Shown: positions 27,154-36,111 of the stretch, in pieces
Layout: each line of letters opens with the position of its first letter
Position numbering within the stretch: the first letter of the stretch is position 1
Source of the DNA: Nesterenkonia massiliensis
GTDB taxonomy: Bacteria > Actinomycetota > Actinomycetes > Actinomycetales > Micrococcaceae
DNA: 64,000 nucleotides
Reading direction: 5' to 3'
Assembly: GCF_000455245.1 (NCBI RefSeq)
Contig: NZ_HG005166.1
Coordinates: forward strand, 159,969-223,968
The notes under the pieces: model-generated
What the model saw: only the letters and a program-made list of their open reading frames with translations
Databases searched by the model: none
What the model was told of the DNA's origin: nothing
Program-made: the position numbers and the translations under genes

Positions 27154-28296
27154 ATGAAGGCTGTTCATTTCGGAGCAGGCAATATCGGCCGCGGTTTCGT
27201 GGGGCTGCTGCTGCATGAGGGCGGCTACGAGGTGGTGTTCTCCGATGTGGCCGCACCCTTGGTAGAGGCTCTCACCGCGGCTGACTCCTATCTGGTGCAC
27301 GAGGTCGGCACCGGCGGAGAAGACAAGACCGTGACCGGCTTCCGCGCAGTCAACAGCGCCGAGAACGCCTCGGCAGTGGCCGAAGAAGTCGCAACCGCTG
27401 ACGTGGTGACCACCGCAGTGGGGCCGACCATCTTGAAGTTCATTGCCCCGCATATTGTGGCCGGCCTGCGCCAGCGCCCAGCCGATGCGCAGAAACTGCA
27501 GGTCATGGCCTGCGAGAACGCTATCGGCGCCACGGACACTCTGCGTCAGGCTATGCAGGAGCTGGCCGGTGAGGGCTGGGACGAACTGGCCGCCAAAGCA
27601 GTGTTCGCCAATACCGCGGTGGACCGAATCGTCCCGGGCCAGCCAGCAGATGGCGGCATCGATGTCACCGTGGAGCCCTTCTACGAATGGGCTATCGAGA
27701 AGGGACCTTTCGGGGAGAATCTGCCCAATATCCCCGGTGCCCACTTCGTCGATGAACTGGGGCCCTATATTGAACGCAAGCTCTTCACCGTCAACACCGG
27801 CCACGCCACGGCCGCGTACCTGGGGACAGCGGCAGGTCTGGAGAAGATCGCCGATGCCCTGGCTGATGAGCACGTGGCCGCAGGAGTCACCGCCGCTCTG
27901 GAGGAGACCTCTGCGCTTCTGGTGGCCAAGCATGGCTTTTCCCCTGATCAGATGCAGTCCTACCGGAACACCATCCTTGACCGCTTCCGCAATCCGGCGC
28001 TGCCTGACACCGTGGACCGGGTGGGCCGCCAGCCGCTGCGTAAGCTCTCCCGTCATGAACGGCTGATCGGCCCTGCGGCCGAGGCCGCCGAACGGGGACT
28101 GCCGGTTCAGGGACTGCTGGGCGCCATCGAAGCCGCACTGGCCTTCGACGTTGCCGCAGACGAACAAGCTGTGGAGATGAAGAAGCTCCTGGGCCAACTC
28201 AACGCTGAGGCCTTTACCGAGAAGGTGACGGGCCTGACCTCTGCCCACCCGCTCTTTACGGCAGTGGTGGAACGGGTGGCAGCAGCCCAGCGCTGA
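27154..28296 (+). CDS. mtlD: Mannitol-1-phosphate 5-dehydrogenase
   Basis: Oxidises mannitol 1-phosphate to fructose 6-phosphate with NAD+. The 380-residue polyol-specific long-chain dehydrogenase begins MKAVHFGAGNIGRGFVG, a Rossmann GxGNxGRGF motif. The family sequences FANTAVDRIVP and NTGHATAAYLG are present, with the catalytic lysine in ERKLFTVNTGH. It completes the mannitol route begun by mtlA. GGGGAGGAG supports ATG 27154. Confidence 0.96.
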   Translation: MKAVHFGAGNIGRGFVGLLLHEGGYEVVFSDVAAPLVEALTAADSYLVHEVGTGGEDKTVTGFRAVNSAENASAVAEEVATADVVTTAVGPTILKFIAPHIVAGLRQRPADAQKLQVMACENAIGATDTLRQAMQELAGEGWDELAAKAVFANTAVDRIVPGQPADGGIDVTVEPFYEWAIEKGPFGENLPNIPGAHFVDELGPYIERKLFTVNTGHATAAYLGTAAGLEKIADALADEHVAAGVTAALEETSALLVAKHGFSPDQMQSYRNTILDRFRNPALPDTVDRVGRQPLRKLSRHERLIGPAAEAAERGLPVQGLLGAIEAALAFDVAADEQAVEMKKLLGQLNAEAFTEKVTGLTSAHPLFTAVVERVAAAQR

Positions 28297-28434
28297 GCTG
28301 TCCGCACTGGCAGACGACGACGGCGGCGGCGCCCCCACCACGTTCGGTCACGCAGTTTGACCTTACTTTCGGTCCTCGCGGGGGTAAATCCGGTGAAACC
28401 GACGTCATATTGCGTGAGCGAATAAGAGCATAGA

Positions 28435-28497
28435 ACGACGGCGGCCCCTCGGTCTTGGATTCTGCAGAATCCTGGGAGACCGGGGAGCCGCCGTCGT
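28435..28497. terminator. Bidirectional terminator between mtlD and fruA
   Basis: ACGACGGCGGC (28435-28445) pairs with GCCGCCGTCGT (28487-28497), and an inner GGATTC/GAATCC stem closes the top, with a partial pairing between. It lies between converging genes and ends 13 bp from the fruA stop. Confidence 0.75.
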
Positions 28498-28509
28498 TGT
28501 TAGTGGTGT

Positions 28510-30522
28510 TCAGGCCGCGGCAGGTGCCTTGCGAGTCCAGCGCTTCAGTGCGATCACGCTGAGCGCGGTCAGTGCGGCACCTGCCAGCACAGCCAGCAGG
28601 AACAGCAGGAAGCTCTCGATGGCGAAGGCCACAAACACACCACCATGCGGTGCATAAGACGTCACACCGAAGACCATGGTCAGGGCGCCAGTGACAGCGC
28701 CGCCCAGCATCGAGGCCGGCAGCACGCGCAGCGGATCTGACGCCGCAAAAGGAATGGCACCTTCAGAGATGAAGGCCGCACCCAGCAGGACTGCAGTCTT
28801 GCCGTTCTCCCGCTCAGCGACGGTAAAGAGCTTGCGGTCCAGGAAGGTCGCCAGGGCCAGACCCAGCGGAGGCACCATGCCTGCGGCCATCACGGTGGCC
28901 ATGATCATCAGCGGGGCTTCGCTGCCAGCAGCCACTGCTCCGGAGACACCGGCTACGGCAAAGGAATAGGCCACCTTATTGACCGGTCCGCCGAGGTCGA
29001 AGCACATCATCAGGCCGAGGATGACGCCCAGCAGGGCCGCGGCCGAACCCGTCATGGACTCCAGCCAGCCCTCTAGCGAAGCCGTCAGTGCGGCGATGGG
29101 GCCGCCCAGCACCAACAACATCAGCCCGGCGGCAACGATGGTGGCCACCAACGGAATGATCACCACCGGCATCAGTCCCGCCAACCAGCGCGGCACATCC
29201 AAGCGCCGGAACCAATAGGCGACTGCACCGGCCAGCACGCCACCAACGATGCCGCCGATGAATCCGGCATCCATGGAAAGAGCCACAGCACCGGCAGTGA
29301 AGCCCGGTGCGATACCAGGGCGGTCGGCCATTCCGTAGGCGATATAGCCCGCCAGCGCCGGCACGAGGAACCCCATGGCGGCACTGCCCATGGTGAAGAA
29401 CACCGAACCCAGATAACCGCCGAGCGCACCCCAACCATGGAAGTCGGCGGGAAGCTCTGCTGCGGTGGGCAGATTCCACAGGGAGTGGTTGAAGGCGATA
29501 TCCGAGGCCACATCGGTGATGTTGTAGCCGCCGAGCAGGAACCCCAGTGCGATGAGCAGACCACCGGCTGCAACGAAAGGAATCATGTAGCTCACACCGG
29601 TCATCAGCACACGCTGGACGCTGCGACCAAAGCTCTCCCGGCCATGCTCGCCCGTGGCAGCCTCGTCCTCGCTCTCGGAGCTGACAACTGCCGCATTGGG
29701 ATCCTGGGCCGCGCGCAGTGCATCATCGAGCAGGGCACCGGGATCATCGATGCCGCGCTTGACTCGGGCCGCCACCACTGGCTTGCCTGCGAAACGGCTC
29801 TTATCCCGTACGTCGACATCCACGGCGAAGATCACCGCCTCCGCGTCCGCAATAGCCGAGGCGGGAAGCGGCGTCGAACCCGCTGATCCCTGCGTTTCCA
29901 CATGCAGGTCGATGCCGCGTGCCTGTGCTGCCTGCTTGAGTGCATCGGCAGCCATATAAGTGTGGGCAATACCCGTGGGGCAGGCGGTCACCGCCACCAA
30001 ACGGCGCACCGGCTCACCGGCCTCAGCGGTGGGCTCCTGGGCGGTGGGCTCTTCGGCGGACGGCTGTTCTTCGGTGGGTGCCACCGCAGAGTCGATCAGC
30101 GCCACCACCTCAGAGGCGCTGCCGGCACTGCGCAGTGCGGTGACGAATTCATCCTGCATCAGGCCAGTGGCCAGCGCGGAGAGAATCTTCAGATGGTCTT
30201 GACTGGCCGTTTCAGGAACGGCGATGAGGAACACCAGATCGGCAGGGCCGTCGAAGGAGCCGAAGTCCACGGCGGTGCCCAGGCGGGCGAAGGCCAGGGT
30301 CGGCTCGGAGACCGCGGAGGTCCGGCAGTGCGGAATGGCGAAGCCCCCGGGCATGCCCGTGGCTGACTGCTCCTCACGCGCCCAGGCGCTGGTGATCAGC
30401 GGCTCGGCGTCGGAGGCTCTGCCTGCAGTGACGATCTGGCCGGCCAGCTGCTCGATCACCTCGCGCGGTTGCGTCGCGGTAATCCTGTCCAGGCTGACCA
30501 GCTCTTCGGTGATGATGGCCAT
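28510..30522 (-). CDS. fruA: Fructose PTS transporter EIIABC
   Basis: Imports fructose as fructose 1-phosphate. Domains in the 670 residues: EIIA with His65 (FAIPHCR), EIIB with Cys181 (VTACPTGIAHTYMAA), and a membrane EIIC from about 295 (VLMTGVSYMIPFVAAGGLLIALGF) to the end. The EIIA-EIIB linker is Glu/Pro-rich and contains a 15-bp tandem repeat. It is the last gene of fruR-fruK-fruA, 17 bp after fruK, and needs HPr and enzyme I from the neighbouring mannitol locus. Confidence 0.95.
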   Translation of the reverse strand: MAIITEELVSLDRITATQPREVIEQLAGQIVTAGRASDAEPLITSAWAREEQSATGMPGGFAIPHCRTSAVSEPTLAFARLGTAVDFGSFDGPADLVFLIAVPETASQDHLKILSALATGLMQDEFVTALRSAGSASEVVALIDSAVAPTEEQPSAEEPTAQEPTAEAGEPVRRLVAVTACPTGIAHTYMAADALKQAAQARGIDLHVETQGSAGSTPLPASAIADAEAVIFAVDVDVRDKSRFAGKPVVAARVKRGIDDPGALLDDALRAAQDPNAAVVSSESEDEAATGEHGRESFGRSVQRVLMTGVSYMIPFVAAGGLLIALGFLLGGYNITDVASDIAFNHSLWNLPTAAELPADFHGWGALGGYLGSVFFTMGSAAMGFLVPALAGYIAYGMADRPGIAPGFTAGAVALSMDAGFIGGIVGGVLAGAVAYWFRRLDVPRWLAGLMPVVIIPLVATIVAAGLMLLVLGGPIAALTASLEGWLESMTGSAAALLGVILGLMMCFDLGGPVNKVAYSFAVAGVSGAVAAGSEAPLMIMATVMAAGMVPPLGLALATFLDRKLFTVAERENGKTAVLLGAAFISEGAIPFAASDPLRVLPASMLGGAVTGALTMVFGVTSYAPHGGVFVAFAIESFLLFLLAVLAGAALTALSVIALKRWTRKAPAAA
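30026..30055. repeat. 15-bp tandem repeat in the fruA linker
   Basis: Two adjacent 15-bp units (30026-30040 and 30041-30055) share GCGGTGGGCTC and encode the repeated E-P-T-A-x linker. They are in frame, so the repeat number can vary without breaking the gene. Confidence 0.7.
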
Positions 30523-30539
30523 GATGTGTGTCCTTTTCC

Positions 30540-31517
30540 TTATGGGGTGAGCTCGTCGACGACGACGTCGTCGAGCACGAGTTGTTCGGGGACCGGCATG
30601 GTGGAGCCGGGAAGTGAAGCCGCCGCCCGGCCCTGGGCCATGGCCCGGCGTAGGCAGCTGCGGGGATCTTCGCCCTTCACGTGTGCGGCGAGGAATCCGG
30701 CCAGTGAGGCATCGCCGGCACCGACGGTGCTGCGCACTGTCAGCGGCGGACCCCAGGCGCTCAGCACCGGCTGGTGCTGGTCCGCTGAGACGTAGACGGC
30801 GCCGTGGCCGCCCAGGGTCACCAGGGCTGCCTGGACGCCGTGGGGCTTCAGGGCGCGGATCAGCTGCACCACCGCGTCCTTGGAAGCCTCCAGCTCAGCG
30901 GCTGAGAGTTCGGGGATTTGCTCCGGCTCCAGCAGCGCGTGGGCCAGCTCCAGCAGCTCCTCAGCATTGGGTTTGATCAGATCCGGTGCCGCTGCCACCG
31001 CTTCGGCCAGCGCCGGCCCGGAGGCATCGACTGCCACCAGGTGCTCGCCGGCGCTGCGCAGCCTGGTGATGGTCTCGCGGTAGAACCGCGTGCTCAGTCC
31101 CGGCGGCAGGGATCCGGCCAACACCGTCCAGGCCGCCTCGGCTGCGCTGCCGATGATCAGCTCGATAAACTCGGCTTCAGCCTCAGTGCTGAACTGGGGG
31201 CCGGGCTCGTTGACCTTGGTGGTGGTGCCCAGCGGATCGGTGATGGCGATATTCGTCCGCAGCGACTGCCCGATCGGCATGCTGCGACAGCTGACGCTGA
31301 TCTCAGCCAGGCCGGTGAGCACCGGGTCAGCGGGATCACCGGGTAGCACGGCCAGGTTCTCCACCCCGGCAGCGGTCAGGGCTCGGGAGATGTTGACGCC
31401 TTTGCCGCCGGGCTCGGCATGGGCCTGGGCGGCTCGTTGCACCTGCCCCACCGCCAGCGGAGCCGTTAGCTCGACGGTCTTGTCCAGGCTGGGGTTGGGG
31501 GTCACGGTCAGGATCAT
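30540..31517 (-). CDS. fruK: 1-phosphofructokinase
   Basis: Phosphorylates fructose 1-phosphate to fructose 1,6-bisphosphate. The 325-residue PfkB-family kinase starts MILTVTPNPSLDKTVEL, has EPGGKGVNISRAL near residue 36 and the anion-hole/catalytic motif VGAGDASLAGF near 260. The start overlaps the fruR stop by 4 bp, so the regulator and kinase are translationally coupled. Confidence 0.95.
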   Translation of the reverse strand: MILTVTPNPSLDKTVELTAPLAVGQVQRAAQAHAEPGGKGVNISRALTAAGVENLAVLPGDPADPVLTGLAEISVSCRSMPIGQSLRTNIAITDPLGTTTKVNEPGPQFSTEAEAEFIELIIGSAAEAAWTVLAGSLPPGLSTRFYRETITRLRSAGEHLVAVDASGPALAEAVAAAPDLIKPNAEELLELAHALLEPEQIPELSAAELEASKDAVVQLIRALKPHGVQAALVTLGGHGAVYVSADQHQPVLSAWGPPLTVRSTVGAGDASLAGFLAAHVKGEDPRSCLRRAMAQGRAAASLPGSTMPVPEQLVLDDVVVDELTP

Positions 31518-32311
31518 GGTGCTACCACCACATCAACCTCGGCCTCCTGCAGGGCCTGGGCCAGGGCGGCCTGTGGCTCAACATCGGTGATCAGCACATC
31601 AATGTCCTCCAGTCGGGCGAACTGCACCAGCGAGGTGCGGCCGAGCTTGGAGGAATCAGCCAGCAGTACGCGTTGCTGTCCTGCTTCTAGTAGGGCTGTC
31701 TTCACCGCGGCCTCGGCGGTATCTGGTGTGCTCAGCCCGAACGCGGCGTCGACTCCATTGGTGCCCAGGAAGACCACATCGGCGCGGCGACGCTGCAGTG
31801 CGGCGGTGGTCTGCGCACCTACGGCAGCCCCGGTGATGCCGCGGATGCTGCCCCCGAGGATCTCGACGTCGAACGAGCTGGCACTGCTGAGCCGCTGGGC
31901 GATGGGGAGTGCGTTGGTGAGCAGGAACCGTCGGGTACCAGATTCCGCCGGTGAGCGATCTGCCAGCAGGCCGGCCAGTGCTTCGGTGGTGGTGCCGGCG
32001 TCGATGATCATCGAGCCCCCGGTCTCTGGGGGCAGATAGGTCAGCGCCGCCTGGGCGATGCGCAGCTTCTGCTCCGACTGCCGGGCGAGACGCTCCTGCA
32101 GGGAGCTTTCAGCACGGGAAGGAGTGGAGGCTGCCACTGCGCCGCCGTGGATGCGGCGCAGTGCGCCCTCGGCTTCGAGCTGATCGAGGTCGCGGCGCAC
32201 TGTTTCACGGGTGACGGCGAAGCTGTCAGCCAGTTGCTGGACACTGACGGTGCCGTCTCGCGCCAGCAGCGCGAGAATACGGTCGTGCCGTTCGGGGGCC
32301 AGAAGAGCCAT
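31514..32311 (-). CDS. fruR: DeoR-family repressor of the fructose operon
   Basis: A 265-residue DeoR-type regulator: N-terminal helix-turn-helix ERHDRILALLARDGTVSVQQLADSF (about 7-31) and VTRETVRRDLDQLEAEGALRRIHGGAV, then a sugar-phosphate-sensing domain (IIDAGTTTEALA). Such proteins usually respond to fructose 1-phosphate. It heads the fru operon and probably controls itself. GGGAGA stands upstream of the start. Confidence 0.92.
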   Translation of the reverse strand: MALLAPERHDRILALLARDGTVSVQQLADSFAVTRETVRRDLDQLEAEGALRRIHGGAVAASTPSRAESSLQERLARQSEQKLRIAQAALTYLPPETGGSMIIDAGTTTEALAGLLADRSPAESGTRRFLLTNALPIAQRLSSASSFDVEILGGSIRGITGAAVGAQTTAALQRRRADVVFLGTNGVDAAFGLSTPDTAEAAVKTALLEAGQQRVLLADSSKLGRTSLVQFARLEDIDVLITDVEPQAALAQALQEAEVDVVVAP

Positions 32312-32367
32312 AGAGAGTGTCTCCCTTGCGGTAAGTGGTCTGGCACACAGTGTGTGGGTTTAGTCGG

Positions 32368-32397
32368 ACTTTATCTGTGTTTATCTGCGTTTTGCAA
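32368..32397 (-). promoter_or_regulatory. fruRKA promoter with 10-bp phased repeat
   Basis: On the minus strand TTGCAA (32397-32392) and TAAAGT (32373-32368) are 18 bp apart. Between them the octamer CAGATAAA occurs twice, exactly 10 bp apart, on the same face of the helix. A CACACA-G-TGTGTG palindrome (32344-32356) follows near the expected transcript start. These are candidate FruR sites. Confidence 0.55.
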
Positions 32398-32441
32398 CAT
32401 TGCGCTGGCGGAGGGGCTGCGGGGTCTGTGATTCCAGCCTT

Positions 32442-32470
32442 TTGGGGCCGGGCGGGCTCTGCTGTATAGT
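32442..32470 (+). promoter_or_regulatory. rplM-rpsI promoter
   Basis: TATAGT (32465-32470) is a strong -10, with TTGGGG (32442-32447) at 17-bp spacing as a weak -35. It is 45 bp from the divergent fruR promoter and leaves a leader of about 265 nt before rplM. Confidence 0.6.
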
Positions 32471-32742
32471 TGGAGGTTGTTGTGCGTGTCCAGCCCTGCC
32501 TGGAATCGTGTTGAGGCGGCTCAGTTGCATGGCCGTGAAGCCTCCGCGAGACGGGATGGGGAGCTACGGAACCGGATTCTTTCCAGCCCTCACCTGGAAT
32601 ACCGAGTGCACTGACACAATGGGCTTCCCTCGGGGAGTCCAGACCAAAAGAGCAATTGAACAGATGGCGACGCAGCGTGACTCTCACACACTGCTGCAGC
32701 CGGCATCTGAACCGTAGAAGACCGACCGTAAGGCATACCAAC
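32471..32742 (+). promoter_or_regulatory. Long rplM leader with two related hairpins
   Basis: No gene is seen here. An 18-19 bp sequence of the form TCCAGCCCT-n-CCTGGAAT occurs at 32489-32506 and again at 32582-32600. Each copy is a small stem-loop (TCCAG/CTGGA and TTCCAG/CTGGAA). A repeated structure in a ribosomal protein leader suggests autoregulation by L13 or S9, by inference. Confidence 0.45.
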
Positions 32743-33186
32743 GTGCGTACGTACACTCCCAAGAATGGCGACGCCGACGCTCAGTGGCACATCATCGACG
32801 CCACCGACGTCGTCCTGGGCCGTCTCGCCAGCCAGGCTGCGACCCTGCTGCGCGGCAAGCACAAGCCGACCTTTGCACCTCACCAGGACATGGGCGACTT
32901 CGTCATCATCATCAACGCTGAAAAGGTCGCCGTCACTGGCGACAAGGTTTCCAAGAAGCGCTACTGGCGCCACTCCGGGTTCCCGGGCGGCATCAAGTCC
33001 ATCACCTTCGGTGACATGATCCAGCGCTACCCCACCCGTGCTGTGGAGCAGGCCGTCAAGGGCATGCTGCCTCACAACAAGCTGGGTGCTGCACAGCTGA
33101 AGAAGCTGCGCGTCTATGCAGGTGCTGAGCACCCGCACGCTGCCCAGCAGCCTAAGCCGTTCGAAATCTCCCAGGTCGCTCAGTAG
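32743..33186 (+). CDS. rplM: 50S ribosomal protein L13
   Basis: L13 is an early 50S assembly protein. With the GTG start at 32743 it has 147 residues, the standard length, beginning with Arg-Thr-Tyr-Thr-Pro-Lys. [30 protein letters not shown] and GMLPHNKLG are diagnostic. A longer frame upstream adds unrelated residues and is rejected. rpsI follows after 38 bp. Confidence 0.97.
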   Translation: MRTYTPKNGDADAQWHIIDATDVVLGRLASQAATLLRGKHKPTFAPHQDMGDFVIIINAEKVAVTGDKVSKKRYWRHSGFPGGIKSITFGDMIQRYPTRAVEQAVKGMLPHNKLGAAQLKKLRVYAGAEHPHAAQQPKPFEISQVAQ

Positions 33187-33224
33187 TCCTGGCCACCCGA
33201 CACTAGATACTTTCAAGGAGAAAC

Positions 33225-33722
33225 GTGGCTCAGAACACTGAAGAGCTCACCGAGACCGAGGAGCTGACCAGCTACACCTCGGAATCTGCCCCCGCCGCTG
33301 CCGAAGAGGCCGCCCCAGAGCGCGCCCCGCTGACCGTTCCCGGTGCAGCGATCGGCCGCCGCAAGCGCGCCCGTGCCCGCGTCCGCATCGTGCCGGGCAC
33401 CGGCAAGTGGACCATCAACGGCCGCAGCCTGGAGGATTACTTCCCCAACAAGCTGCACCAGCAGGAGGTCAATGACCCCTTCACCCTGCTGGGCCTCGAA
33501 GGCGCCTACGACGTCATCGCCCGCATCGACGGCGGCGGCCCCTCCGGTCAGTCCGGTGCCCTGCGCCTGGGAATCTCCCGTGCGCTCAACGGCATCGACC
33601 GTGACCACAACCGTGCTGCACTGAAGAAGGCCGGCTTCCTGACCCGCGACGCTCGCGCCGTGGAGCGGAAGAAGGCAGGTCTGAAGAAGGCCCGCAAGGC
33701 CCCTCAGTACTCCAAGCGCTGA
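33225..33722 (+). CDS. rpsI: 30S ribosomal protein S9
   Basis: S9 reaches the P-site tRNA through its C-terminal SKR tail, present here as APQYSKR. The core begins at [24 protein letters not shown] (about residue 45). The first ~43 residues are an acidic, Ala/Glu/Thr-rich extension typical of actinobacterial S9. The GTG start follows AAGGAGAAAC. Confidence 0.97.
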   Translation: MAQNTEELTETEELTSYTSESAPAAAEEAAPERAPLTVPGAAIGRRKRARARVRIVPGTGKWTINGRSLEDYFPNKLHQQEVNDPFTLLGLEGAYDVIARIDGGGPSGQSGALRLGISRALNGIDRDHNRAALKKAGFLTRDARAVERKKAGLKKARKAPQYSKR

Positions 33723-33732
33723 TTCACGCCTT

Positions 33733-33762
33733 CCCGGTGTGCTGCTGCGCAGTCACACCGGG
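33733..33762 (+). terminator. Small hairpin after rpsI
   Basis: CCCGGTGTG (33733-33741) pairs with CACACCGGG (33754-33762), 10 bp after the rpsI stop. No T-run follows. Confidence 0.45.
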
Positions 33763-33851
33763 GCCCGGGCGAGAATCTGGTCGGCTTATCCCCGATCAGG
33801 CAGCCGTGCTGGCAAGCGCTTGGCTCCACAAGCGCTGATCACAGCTTTGCT

Positions 33852-33891
33852 ACGAAAATCCCCGTCGGGTTCTCCCGGCGGGGATTTTCGT
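33852..33891 (+). terminator. Strong terminator before glmM
   Basis: ACGAAAATCCCCGTCGGG (33852-33869) pairs with CCCGGCGGGGATTTTCGT (33874-33891), 17 of 18 positions. It ends rplM-rpsI transcription 11 bp before the glmM -10 box. Confidence 0.85.
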
Positions 33892-33901
33892 GTTCGCCCT
33901 C

Positions 33902-33907
33902 TAGACT
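33902..33907 (+). promoter_or_regulatory. -10 box of glmM, almost leaderless
   Basis: TAGACT lies 10 nt before the glmM ATG, and no ribosome binding site is present. The leader would be at most a few nucleotides. Confidence 0.45.
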
Positions 33908-33917
33908 GTTCCCCAAT

Positions 33918-35270
33918 ATGACCAGATTATTCGGAACCGATGGTGTTCGTGGTGTGGCCAATGGGCTGCTGACCGCGGACCTTGCTCTTCGTCTCTCCCA
34001 GTCTGCTGCGGTGGTGCTGGGACATCGTCGTGCGGCTGCAGGCCGCAGACCAGTTGCTGTGGTGGCTCGTGATCCGCGGGTCTCCGGTGAGTTCATCTCC
34101 TCCGCGGTAGAGGCCGGGTTGGCTTCCTCAAGTGTGGATGTCTATGACGCCGGTGTGCTGCCCACACCTGCTGCGGCGTTCCTAGTGGCGGATATCGACG
34201 CTGATTTCGGTGTAATGATCTCTGCCTCGCATAACCCGGCCCCGGATAACGGGATCAAGTTCCTCGGCCGTGGCGGGCATAAGCTCGATGACTCGGTCGA
34301 AGATGAGATCGAGGCCCAGATGGGACAGGCCCCTGTCCTGCCCACCGGGGATCAGGTCGGGCGTATCAAACGGTTCTCAGACGCCGAAGACCGGTACGTG
34401 GTCCATCTGCTGCAGTCCCTGGGGGAAGTCTCTCTGATGGGGCTGAAGATCGTGCTGGACTGCGCCCATGGTGCTGCTTCGGGCTGTTCCCCGGAAGCCT
34501 TCGCTGCTGCCGGTGCTGAGGTGATCGTCATTGGTGCTGATCCTGATGGACTGAACATCAATGATGACTACGGGTCAACGCATCTGCAGAACCTGCAGGA
34601 AGCAGTGATCTCTCATGCTGCTGATCTGGGGATCGCCCATGATGGTGATGCTGACCGGTGTCTGGCGGTTGATCACACCGGGGAGATCATCGATGGGGAT
34701 CAGATCATGGGCGTTCTGGCTCTGGCGCTGAAAGAAGCCGGTGGGTTGAACGATGACACCCTGGTGGTCACCGTGATGAGCAATCTGGGGTTGAAGCTGG
34801 GGATGGCTAAGGCTGGTATCAACCTGGTGGAGACCGCGGTGGGGGACCGCTATGTGCTGGAAGGTATGCGTGCTGGTGGGTTCAACCTTGGTGGTGAACA
34901 GTCTGGGCATGTGATCTTCAGCGATTATGCGACTACCGGTGATGGTGTGCTCACGGGTCTGCAGTTGGCGGCTCGGGTGGCTGCTACGGGTAGGTCATTG
35001 CGTGAGTTGGCTGATGAGTCGATGACGAGGTTGCCGCAGGTGCTGATCAATGTGGCTGGTGTGGATAAGGCCCGGGTGAAGTCGCATGAGGTGGTGCAGG
35101 CCGCTGTTGCTGCGGTGGAGGCTCGTTTAGGGGAGTCAGGGCGCGTGTTGCTGCGGCCATCGGGTACTGAGCCTGTGGTGCGGGTGATGATCGAGGCAGA
35201 AACTGCTGATCTTGCTCGGGCTGAGGCGCAGGCTCTGGCAGATGTTGTCAAAGCCGAACTCGCCCTCTAA
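33918..35270 (+). CDS. glmM: Phosphoglucosamine mutase
   Basis: Converts glucosamine 6-phosphate to glucosamine 1-phosphate for peptidoglycan precursor synthesis. The phosphoserine is Ser104 in [15 protein letters not shown]; the metal-binding loop DGDADRC and the C-terminal [14 protein letters not shown] are intact. The 450 residues are typical. Synonymous codon use shifts towards T- and G-ending codons (GGT, GCT, TTG, CGG), as in glmS but unlike most genes nearby. It acts just after GlmS in the same pathway. Confidence 0.96.
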   Translation: MTRLFGTDGVRGVANGLLTADLALRLSQSAAVVLGHRRAAAGRRPVAVVARDPRVSGEFISSAVEAGLASSSVDVYDAGVLPTPAAAFLVADIDADFGVMISASHNPAPDNGIKFLGRGGHKLDDSVEDEIEAQMGQAPVLPTGDQVGRIKRFSDAEDRYVVHLLQSLGEVSLMGLKIVLDCAHGAASGCSPEAFAAAGAEVIVIGADPDGLNINDDYGSTHLQNLQEAVISHAADLGIAHDGDADRCLAVDHTGEIIDGDQIMGVLALALKEAGGLNDDTLVVTVMSNLGLKLGMAKAGINLVETAVGDRYVLEGMRAGGFNLGGEQSGHVIFSDYATTGDGVLTGLQLAARVAATGRSLRELADESMTRLPQVLINVAGVDKARVKSHEVVQAAVAAVEARLGESGRVLLRPSGTEPVVRVMIEAETADLARAEAQALADVVKAELAL

Positions 35271-35273
35271 ACC

Positions 35274-36077
35274 ATGAGAGAACCGGCGCGTCTAGCAATC
35301 CTGGGTATGGGCGCTATGGGGCAGTCCTGCCTTGAAGGGCTGCGTGAGCGGCTGCCGCAGACACAGTTCGCATTTCTGGAGCGAGAGCATCGAATCCATC
35401 GACTCAGCGAGGAGACCTCGGCACAAGGGTTCTCTGATGTCACCGAACTGCTGGACTGGCAGCCTGACCTGGTGGTGGAATGCGCCGGGCACAGCGCCGT
35501 CCGTGATGCCGTCCCTGAGGCACTGCGCCGCGGCGTCGACGTAGTTGTCGCGTCCCTCGGTGTGCTCGGCGATAACCAGGTGAAGATGACACTGGATGAA
35601 GCCGCTGAGTCCAGCGGAGCCAGACTCACTGTGGTCTCAGGTGCCATTGGGGGACTGGACGCCCTACGTGCTGGGATGCTGGCCGGAGTTGACTCCGTGG
35701 TCTATGAAGGCCGCAAACCTCCGTCCGCCTGGCGGGGGTCTGCAGCTGAGGAGCTCTGTGCGCTAGCGCAGCTGGAGCACGCGGAAGTGTTCTTTGAAGG
35801 AAGCGCCAGAGCGGCAGCAGCACAGTTTCCCAAGAATGCCAATGTCACCGCTGCAGTGGCCCTGGCAGGCGTGGGCTTTGACAGTACCGTTGTGCGTCTC
35901 ATTGCTGATCCGCATGCGAAGGAGAATTCGCATACCGTCGACGTCGAGGGAGCATTCGGCAGGCTCAGGATCGTGCTGACCAACCATCCACTGCCGCAGA
36001 ATCCCAAAACCTCCTGGCTGGCTGCTCTGAGCGTGCAAGAGGCCGTCCTGCGCCGCGTGGAGGCTATCGGGTTCTGA
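35274..36077 (+). CDS. L-aspartate dehydrogenase family protein
   Basis: A 267-residue protein with an N-terminal NAD-binding GxGxxG motif (ILGMGAMGQ, near residue 9) and the DUF108-type segment KNANVTAAVALAGVGFDSTVVRLIADP in the C-terminal half. Relatives oxidise L-aspartate to iminoaspartate and can feed NAD synthesis. No nad genes are nearby, so the role here is open. It begins 3 bp after the glmM stop, probably on the same transcript, and converges on mscL. Confidence 0.78.
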   Translation: MREPARLAILGMGAMGQSCLEGLRERLPQTQFAFLEREHRIHRLSEETSAQGFSDVTELLDWQPDLVVECAGHSAVRDAVPEALRRGVDVVVASLGVLGDNQVKMTLDEAAESSGARLTVVSGAIGGLDALRAGMLAGVDSVVYEGRKPPSAWRGSAAEELCALAQLEHAEVFFEGSARAAAAQFPKNANVTAAVALAGVGFDSTVVRLIADPHAKENSHTVDVEGAFGRLRIVLTNHPLPQNPKTSWLAALSVQEAVLRRVEAIGF

Positions 36078-36111
36078 ACCGACCGGGCCCAGTTCGCGGC
36101 GCGCGCCTAGA

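Noticed and set aside
28350..28416. Imperfect inverted repeat (TCACGCAGTTTGAC with a 12 of 14 partner) upstream of the mtlD-fruA terminator
   Set aside because: It lies at the 3' ends of two converging genes where no promoter is expected, and has two mismatches.
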